Source of the DNA: Halorhabdus utahensis DSM 12940
GTDB taxonomy: Archaea > Halobacteriota > Halobacteria > Halobacteriales > Haloarculaceae
Reading direction: 5' to 3'
Length of the DNA stretch: 64,000 nt
NCBI RefSeq assembly: GCF_000023945.1
Contig: NC_013158.1
Location: forward strand, 558,001-622,000
Part shown: positions 59,105 through 64,000 of the stretch, in pieces
Layout: each line of letters begins with the position of its first letter
Position numbering within the stretch: position 1 is the first letter of the stretch
Notes under the pieces: model-generated
Told to the model about the DNA's origin: nothing
Seen by the model: only the letters and a program-made list of their open reading frames with translations
Database searches by the model: none
Translations under genes and position numbers: made by a program

Positions 59105-59677
59105 TCACGACGAGTTCCACTCGTCGTAGCGGTCGTGATCGAGGTCGAAGCGTTCGAGGATCTTCCCGACGACGTGATCGACGAAGTCCCCGGGTTCCTC
59201 GGGATCGAAATAAAAGCCGAGCATCGGCGGCACAACGTCGACGCCCAACTCGGCGAGTTTGGTCAGGTTCTCCAGATGTAGTTGACTCAACGGCGTCTCC
59301 CGGGGAACGACCACCAGCCGGCGGCGTTCCTTGAGACAAACATCGGCCGCCCGCGCGACGAGGTCATCCGACCGGCCGGTCGCCACGTCGGAGACGGTCG
59401 CCATCGACGCCGGGACGATCACCATGCCGTCGGCGTCGACCGACCCCGAAGCGATCGGCGCGTGGATGTCGCTCTCGCCGTACATCGCCGCTGACGCGTC
59501 CCGAAGCCGATCCATCGTCTCCTCGCGGGAGCCGGATTCGTGGGTCATCACCGATTCAGCAGCGTCGGTGACGACCGTGACCACCTCGGCGTGTTCGGCG
59601 AGCGCTTCGACCGTTCGAACGGCGATCGGAATGCCCGACGCGCCGGTGATCCCGACGATGACTCGCTCCATGCTCAC
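59105..59677 (-). CDS. ubiX: UbiX-type flavin prenyltransferase
   Basis: This 190-residue flavoprotein makes prenylated FMN, the cofactor of UbiD decarboxylases. The FMN site starts VIVGITGASGIPIAVRTVEA, the conserved catalytic Ser/Glu/Arg region is VIVPASMATVSDVATGRSDD, and the ending KERRRLVVVPRETPLSQLHL is characteristic. It overlaps the stop of the aconitase-X small subunit gene by 4 nt and is last in an operon that starts with a UbiD enzyme, so it supplies the cofactor for that partner. Confidence 0.94.
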   Translation of the reverse strand: MSMERVIVGITGASGIPIAVRTVEALAEHAEVVTVVTDAAESVMTHESGSREETMDRLRDASAAMYGESDIHAPIASGSVDADGMVIVPASMATVSDVATGRSDDLVARAADVCLKERRRLVVVPRETPLSQLHLENLTKLAELGVDVVPPMLGFYFDPEEPGDFVDHVVGKILERFDLDHDRYDEWNSS

Positions 59678-60102
59678 ACCCGCCTGATGGTGCCCGCGTC
59701 GGCGTCGACCGCGACGCGTTCCCCGTCTTCGAGCGTTTCCAGGTCCGCGTCGGGCGAGTCCAGGCAGGGAATCTCCCCGAGGATCGCCCCCGTGGCCACG
59801 ATCGTCTCGGTCTCCTCGTTGACGATCGCGGCGGGTGCACAGTCGTTGTTCGCCAGCCCGTAGAGGACATACGAGCCCACCGTCGACCCTTTCCCCCGCG
59901 GGAAGACCAGGACTTTGCCCGCAATGTTCTCGCCCTCCAGGGGATGACCGTCCTCAATGAACTCGCCGGTGTCCGGCTCGACTGCGCCGTAGAAGCTGAT
60001 CGGCACGTCGGAACGGAGGACTTCGCCGCGGCCCTGCCCCTCGGTGATCGGCTCGGCGTCGATCGCTCCTTCGGCCGCCGAGTCGCTCGATTCAGAACTC
60101 AT
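59674..60102 (-). CDS. Aconitase X small subunit (DUF126), probable phosphomevalonate dehydratase small subunit
   Basis: This 142-residue swivel-domain protein (DUF126) matches the small half of aconitase X. The signature is GKVLVFPRGKGSTVGSYVLY then ANNDCAPAAIVNEETE, with the conserved Ser that in aconitases contacts the substrate. An acidic N-terminal tail of about 25 residues precedes it. The ATG at 60102 overlaps the large subunit's stop by one base (TGATG). In archaea the two-subunit enzyme dehydrates mevalonate 5-phosphate; this role is inferred from the operon with UbiD and UbiX. Confidence 0.88.
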   Translation of the reverse strand: MSSESSDSAAEGAIDAEPITEGQGRGEVLRSDVPISFYGAVEPDTGEFIEDGHPLEGENIAGKVLVFPRGKGSTVGSYVLYGLANNDCAPAAIVNEETETIVATGAILGEIPCLDSPDADLETLEDGERVAVDADAGTIRRV

Positions 60103-61280
60103 CACTCTGTCACCTCCGCAAGGAGCGCCTCCTTGTCGTTGAACGCCACGTCCTGGTTGCAAAAGCCGGGGAGATACGTCGCGGCCTTCGCCGAGTCGGT
60201 CGCGCTGGACTCATAACCCAGCTCTTCGATTGGCGAGACGACGTTGCAGGTGTCCGCAAGGACTTTGCCGCCGGCTGCCTCGATCGTTTCAGTCAGCCCG
60301 TTCCGGTCGGCCCAGGTCTTGACCGACGCGCTCGTACAGACCCACAGATCGCTGGAGAGCGTCTTGCCCTCGACGGTCGCGGCCACGTCCTGGATCTCCT
60401 CGGGTGAGCAATGCGGACACCCGATGACCACGAGTTCGGGATCGTCGGCGGTCGTGAGTTCCTCGTATTCGGCCTGTAACTCGCCCTCGCCGAAGGTCGC
60501 CGTCTCGACGTTCTCGGGCGGCTCCATCTCGGTCGTGACACCCTCGACGAAGTGGAGCGCGACCGCGCCCGTGGCGGCCATCGCCGCCCCGAGGGCCTTC
60601 AGGTCGTCCGTCCCGCCCGAATTGATCCCCGTGAAGTAGGGCTTGCCGTCCTCGACGAGGCGCCCCGTCCAGGAGCCCAGCGCCGCGAAGTCGGCCTGGC
60701 TCTCGATGTTGGCCTCGACGTCGATCCGGAACGTCGGCTGGCGGTTTTCTTCCAGGTGGAGGCCGTATCTCGGCGTCCGACCCGTGATCGCCGCCGCCAG
60801 CGCGGAGGGGCCGCCCTCCCGATTGGTCTTCGCCCCAACCACGCTGTTGACGAAGGAGACGGCCGAGGATTCGGCCCAGGCGACGTGCTGGCCACGCCGC
60901 GGGAGATTGCCCGCGAGGTAGGGTGTACAGGTAAACGAGAGGACGATCCCCATCTCCTTGAGTGCATCCCGGATGCGTTTCTGTTTCTCGGCGAACGCCT
61001 CGTCGATGCCGAGTTCCTCCCAGCGCTCGAAGTCCATCCCGGCCGGGTTGGCGAACGTGGGAACCGACGCTTCCGCGCCTTCCTCCGCAAATCCCTCCAG
61101 GAACTCGACGCCGGGATCGCCGATCGACTTATAGGAAATGCCGGAGGCCTGGGCCGATTCGATCTCGATCATCTCCTCGGCCCCGTAGATATCGCCGAGC
61201 TTCACGAGCAGTTCCATCGCCTTCCGGACAGCGTCGTTGTCCGATTCGAGCAAGTCTTCCTCGTGTTGTGTCAGGTGCAT
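60102..61280 (-). CDS. Aconitase X catalytic subunit (DUF521), probable phosphomevalonate dehydratase large subunit
   Basis: This 392-residue AcnX large subunit has cysteines for an iron-sulfur cluster in SFTCTPYLAGNLP (about residue 113), IGCPHCSPEEI (about 287) and LADTCNVVSPI (about 353). The family's WAESSAVSFVNSVVGAKTNR and GPSALAAAITGRTPRYGLHL segments are intact. Aconitase X members act on cis-3-hydroxyproline or, in archaea, mevalonate 5-phosphate. The separate small subunit and the UbiD/UbiX neighbours point to the latter. It starts 16 nt after the UbiD stop. Confidence 0.9.
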   Translation of the reverse strand: MHLTQHEEDLLESDNDAVRKAMELLVKLGDIYGAEEMIEIESAQASGISYKSIGDPGVEFLEGFAEEGAEASVPTFANPAGMDFERWEELGIDEAFAEKQKRIRDALKEMGIVLSFTCTPYLAGNLPRRGQHVAWAESSAVSFVNSVVGAKTNREGGPSALAAAITGRTPRYGLHLEENRQPTFRIDVEANIESQADFAALGSWTGRLVEDGKPYFTGINSGGTDDLKALGAAMAATGAVALHFVEGVTTEMEPPENVETATFGEGELQAEYEELTTADDPELVVIGCPHCSPEEIQDVAATVEGKTLSSDLWVCTSASVKTWADRNGLTETIEAAGGKVLADTCNVVSPIEELGYESSATDSAKAATYLPGFCNQDVAFNDKEALLAEVTE

Positions 61281-61296
61281 GTGTCTCTCCGTTGGG

Positions 61297-62598
61297 TCAC
61301 TGATAGTCCGCGAGATCTATCTCGTCGGCACCGGGAACGGTCACTTCCGCGAAGTCGGCCCGGTCCCGGTCGCCGGGCACGGTCGCGTCGACGATCCACT
61401 TCGCGAGCGTCCCCCGGTCGTAGTCCTGGGAGGGGTCCAGCGACGAGCCCTTGGCGTTCTCGATGACGGTGATGTCCTCGTCGGGTTGCATCCGCGTGGC
61501 GGTGGCCCACTCGACCGCGGTGGGATCGGCGGGGTCGATGTCGCTGTCGACGACGGTGACCTTCTTCATCGAAGGGTGGCCCGCCAGCGCGGCCATCCCG
61601 GCGTTTTTGGGGTCGCCTTCCGAGCGCTTCTCGAGCTGGACGACGCCGTGGAGCCACGAGCACCCGCCCGGCGTCAACACGACGTTCTCGACCGTCGGGA
61701 CGGTGTTCTCGACGATCCGGTAGATCCGGGGCTCCTGGGGGATGCCCATGAGGTTGGCGTGTTCGGTGCGACCGGGGACGATGATCCGCGCGTAGGGATC
61801 GGGTCGCATGTAGAGGTCATCGACCTCGACGACGGGTTGCTGGCGCGTCCGATCCCACGTCCGCGAGAGGTCGACGAAAGGGCCTTCCTCGCTCCGCTCG
61901 TCGGTGATCGTCGCCCGCATGACGATCTCGGCGTCGGCCGGAACCTGGATTCCGTCGGCGTCGGCGGTCGCAAGCTCGCCATCCAGCAAGCGATTCGCCA
62001 GCGCGAGTTCGCTCTTCTCCGGCGCAAACGACGTGGCAGTCGCCAACTCGACTGCCGGATGGACGCCCATCACGATCGCCACGTCCAGCCCACCTTCCGT
62101 CCGGGAATACATATCGTGGAGGTGGCGTTCGACCAGCCGCATCACGAGTCGATTGCCTTCGTCGAACATCATCCGGTGGAACGAGCAGTTGGTGACGCCA
62201 GTTTCTGGATCCTCGGCGATCACGACCGAAGACGCGAAGTACTGGCGTTCGTGCTCGTCATAGAAGATCGGGATCGGGACGTGCTCGTCGATGGTCGGCT
62301 CGCTCGCGACGTGCTCGAAGGACGGGTCAGCCGTCTCTTCGACGGGCAGCGGCTCGTTCATCGCCGACCCCATCGCATCGACGATCGAGGCGGCCTCGAC
62401 GCCGAGCGCCCACCCGATCATCTCCCGGGAGCCGAGCGTGTTGGCCACCGCGCGAACGTCAGGATACCCCTCGACATCCTCGAAGACAGTCGGCTGTGTC
62501 TCCTTCTGGACGGCCAGGGCCGGGAGTTCGAATCGGGGATCGACTGGATCGGTGAGTGTCGTCTGTGCTTCCTCCCGCAGAAAGTCTCGTAACCCCAT
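61297..62598 (-). CDS. UbiD-family decarboxylase, probable anhydromevalonate phosphate decarboxylase
   Basis: This 433-residue UbiD enzyme uses prenylated FMN. Visible are the flavin/metal region ETGVTNCSFHRMMF with the catalytic-type Arg, and ERSEEGPFVDLSRTW with the conserved Glu pair. HPAVELATATSFAPEKSELA and the C-terminal IDPADPTAVEWATATRMQPD complete the family pattern. It is first in the operon UbiD - AcnX large - AcnX small - UbiX, which fits decarboxylation of trans-anhydromevalonate 5-phosphate to isopentenyl phosphate. A GTG start 18 nt upstream is possible; the ATG at 62598 (MGLRDFL) is preferred. Its upstream region is shared with the divergent alaX gene. Confidence 0.9.
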   Translation of the reverse strand: MGLRDFLREEAQTTLTDPVDPRFELPALAVQKETQPTVFEDVEGYPDVRAVANTLGSREMIGWALGVEAASIVDAMGSAMNEPLPVEETADPSFEHVASEPTIDEHVPIPIFYDEHERQYFASSVVIAEDPETGVTNCSFHRMMFDEGNRLVMRLVERHLHDMYSRTEGGLDVAIVMGVHPAVELATATSFAPEKSELALANRLLDGELATADADGIQVPADAEIVMRATITDERSEEGPFVDLSRTWDRTRQQPVVEVDDLYMRPDPYARIIVPGRTEHANLMGIPQEPRIYRIVENTVPTVENVVLTPGGCSWLHGVVQLEKRSEGDPKNAGMAALAGHPSMKKVTVVDSDIDPADPTAVEWATATRMQPDEDITVIENAKGSSLDPSQDYDRGTLAKWIVDATVPGDRDRADFAEVTVPGADEIDLADYQ

Positions 62599-62731
62599 CG
62601 TTGGCGGTGATTGCACGCCATCCTATTCATGTTCCGGGGCGCACTCCCGGAACGTGAGAATGCGTCTCGTCAGGCAGATGGCCGTCGAAATCTCGGGAAC
62701 ATTTGTGGGGCTGGATCGTGAACCAGCCCAT

Positions 62732-63457
62732 ATGACCGAACTGCTGTACCTGCCGGACGCCGACGACGTGACCGACTTCGAGGCGACGGTCGTCGAAGCG
62801 ACCGAGGAGTCGATCGTTCTCGATGGAACCTACTTCTACCCGGAGGGCGGGGGTCAGCCGGCCGATCGTGGGACGATCGAGTGGGACGGGGGCGCTGCGG
62901 CGGTCGTCGACGTCCGAAAGGACCACGGCGAGGTTCACCACGAGATCGACGACGTCGAGGGCGATTTGCCGGCGGAAGGCGAAACAGCCATAGGACAGAT
63001 CGACGAGAACCGCCGCGAGGCCCACCGCCGAATGCACACCGCCCAGCACATCCTCTCGCGAGTCGTCCTCGGAGCATTCGACGCCACCACGGCGGGCAAC
63101 CAGATCCACGCTGACTGCTCCCGGATCGACTTCGAGCCTGCCGACTTCGACGACGCGGACCTCGAACTGATCGAAGAGCGAACCAACGAGGTGATCGAGC
63201 GCGATCTGCGGGTCAATAAGGACGAGCGACCACGGGAGACCGTCGAGGAGACCGTCGCCGAGGGACGGTCGAACCTTTCACTCCTTCCAGATCACGTCGA
63301 GGAATTGCGGGTCGTCGAGATCGATGACTTCGACATGTGCCCTTGCGGCGGAACCCACGTCGACCGGACGGGCGAGATCGGCCCGATCGAGATCACGAAT
63401 CGACTCTCGAAGGGTGCCGAGGTCGAGCGGATCGAGTTCGAGTTTCGCGAGGACTAA
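62732..63457 (+). CDS. alaX: Alanyl-tRNA editing protein AlaX
   Basis: This 241-residue stand-alone editing domain removes serine or glycine mischarged on tRNA-Ala. The N-terminal OB-like part has TYFYPEGGGQPADRG. The zinc-binding editing core has RMHTAQHILSRV (HxxxH) and CPCGGTHVDRTGEIGP (CxxxH), a complete ligand set. Size and the GGGQ glycine motif match the AlaX-M class. The ATG at 62732 is chosen; the longer open frame upstream overlaps the UbiD gene and is rejected. It is divergent from the UbiD operon. Confidence 0.95.
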   Translation: MTELLYLPDADDVTDFEATVVEATEESIVLDGTYFYPEGGGQPADRGTIEWDGGAAAVVDVRKDHGEVHHEIDDVEGDLPAEGETAIGQIDENRREAHRRMHTAQHILSRVVLGAFDATTAGNQIHADCSRIDFEPADFDDADLELIEERTNEVIERDLRVNKDERPRETVEETVAEGRSNLSLLPDHVEELRVVEIDDFDMCPCGGTHVDRTGEIGPIEITNRLSKGAEVERIEFEFRED

Positions 63458-63527
63458 GGGCGGCAGATTCTCGATGGGATTTCGTCCTGGCGAGGATTGG
63501 TGCCGCTGTACATCGTCGCTGTGGGTT

Positions 63528-63998
63528 TCAGTGACCGGCCCGGTAGCTCCAGACACCGCCAACACTGAGTACAATACCGACGATAGAAATTCCAACGCCA
63601 CCGATAACGGACACTGGACTCATCTCGATGACAACGTGGAGTAGATACAGTGATCCGTTGTAGCTGACGAAATACTTGTTCACGATGTCGTTTCGATAGT
63701 GAAATTGAGGGCCGTCATCCGACGCTCCATAATCGGTATAGGTGGACTGCGGGGAGTGGATGGCACCTTCGACAGCGGTCTGTTCCGCCGGGGAGAGCGT
63801 GGCAAACTCGATCGGGTCGATTTCAGTTGCAGCGGACGATTCCAGCGAGGTTGCCATCGCTGCTTCGCTCGGCTGTTGGTCGACAACCGTGGTTGTATGC
63901 GTCGGGAAGCCGAGATAGATCAATCCAACACCGGCGATGAGCATGAGAGCACCGAGGCCGAAAGCGAAGGTGGACTTCTTCGGCAGTGCCATCGCCAT
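63528..63998 (-). CDS. Two-helix membrane protein of unknown function
   Basis: This 156-residue protein has TM helices near residues 10-31 (FAFGLGALMLIAGVGLIYLG) and 128-150 (SVIGGVGISIVGIVLSVGGV). They enclose an extracytoplasmic domain of about 95 residues with FATLSPAEQTAVEGAIHSPQ, then a predicted beta region. The LSPAEQ.AV pattern is shared with haloarchaeal membrane proteins of unknown role (similarity recalled, not verified). An ATG two codons later is an alternative start. The gene ends 70 nt from alaX, convergently, and lies against the right edge of the window. Confidence 0.6.
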   Translation of the reverse strand: MAMALPKKSTFAFGLGALMLIAGVGLIYLGFPTHTTTVVDQQPSEAAMATSLESSAATEIDPIEFATLSPAEQTAVEGAIHSPQSTYTDYGASDDGPQFHYRNDIVNKYFVSYNGSLYLLHVVIEMSPVSVIGGVGISIVGIVLSVGGVWSYRAGH

Positions 63999-64000
63999 GT

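Overview
This 64 kb window comes from a haloarchaeon (class Halobacteria). The DNA is GC-rich, the predicted proteins are strongly acidic, and archaeal or haloarchaeal hallmark genes are present: transcription factor B, sn-glycerol-1-phosphate dehydrogenase, halocyanins, an archaeal type IV pilin-like protein, FolC-FolP and PurN-PurH fusions and a RIO-like kinase. Many genes have a TATA-like element about 27 nt before the ATG, the haloarchaeal leaderless pattern. I cannot name the genus. Nearly all of the window is core chromosome, with one accessory patch next to a tRNA-Arg gene at about 33.2-36.9 kb.

Layout. 1-5 kb: MutS-like ATPase (cut by the window edge), AMMECR1, DUF357, TFB, FUN14, GNAT and purine phosphoribosyltransferase. 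5-7.5 kb: a large multi-pass membrane protein with a small exported partner. 7.7-13.9 kb: a complete, tightly overlapping seven-gene Mrp Na+/H+ antiporter operon (A-G). 13.9-16.9 kb: CoaBC, TrpB and a pilin-like protein. 17.2-26.1 kb: a respiratory block with two halocyanins, a Rieske protein, a cytochrome b6-like protein and a subunit IV-like protein, plus several small haloarchaeal membrane proteins of unknown role. 26.1-32.5 kb: endonuclease III, GNAT, RIO-like kinase, DMT transporter, SRPBCC protein, glutamate dehydrogenase and DUF1028. 33.2-36.9 kb: an island bounded by imperfect 120-bp direct repeats whose tails resemble the tRNA-Arg 3' end. It holds a winged-helix regulator, a frameshifted PemK/MazF-like toxin, a seven-bladed FG-GAP lipoprotein and a dense array of short hairpins beside tRNA-Arg(CCG).

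37-64 kb: membrane-anchored ferredoxin, thiolase plus DUF35 partner, PurN-PurH, two lipoproteins (one with HEFGH), FolC-FolP, glycosyltransferase, EgsA, ferritin-like protein, PPC/DUF296 protein, RraA-like protein, glutamate synthase (both subunits), AEC transporter, a UbiD/aconitase-X/UbiX operon, AlaX and a small membrane protein.

How the genes fit together. Three modules touch archaeal lipid synthesis: the thiolase-DUF35 pair (acetoacetyl-CoA), EgsA (the glycerol-1-phosphate backbone) and the four-gene UbiD/AcnX-large/AcnX-small/UbiX operon. The operon has the composition of the anhydromevalonate-phosphate branch of the archaeal mevalonate pathway, which is unexpected because haloarchaea are generally credited with a different, phosphomevalonate-decarboxylase route. 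The quinol:halocyanin oxidoreductase block and the Mrp antiporter form the bioenergetic theme. Glutamate dehydrogenase and GOGAT cover ammonia assimilation.
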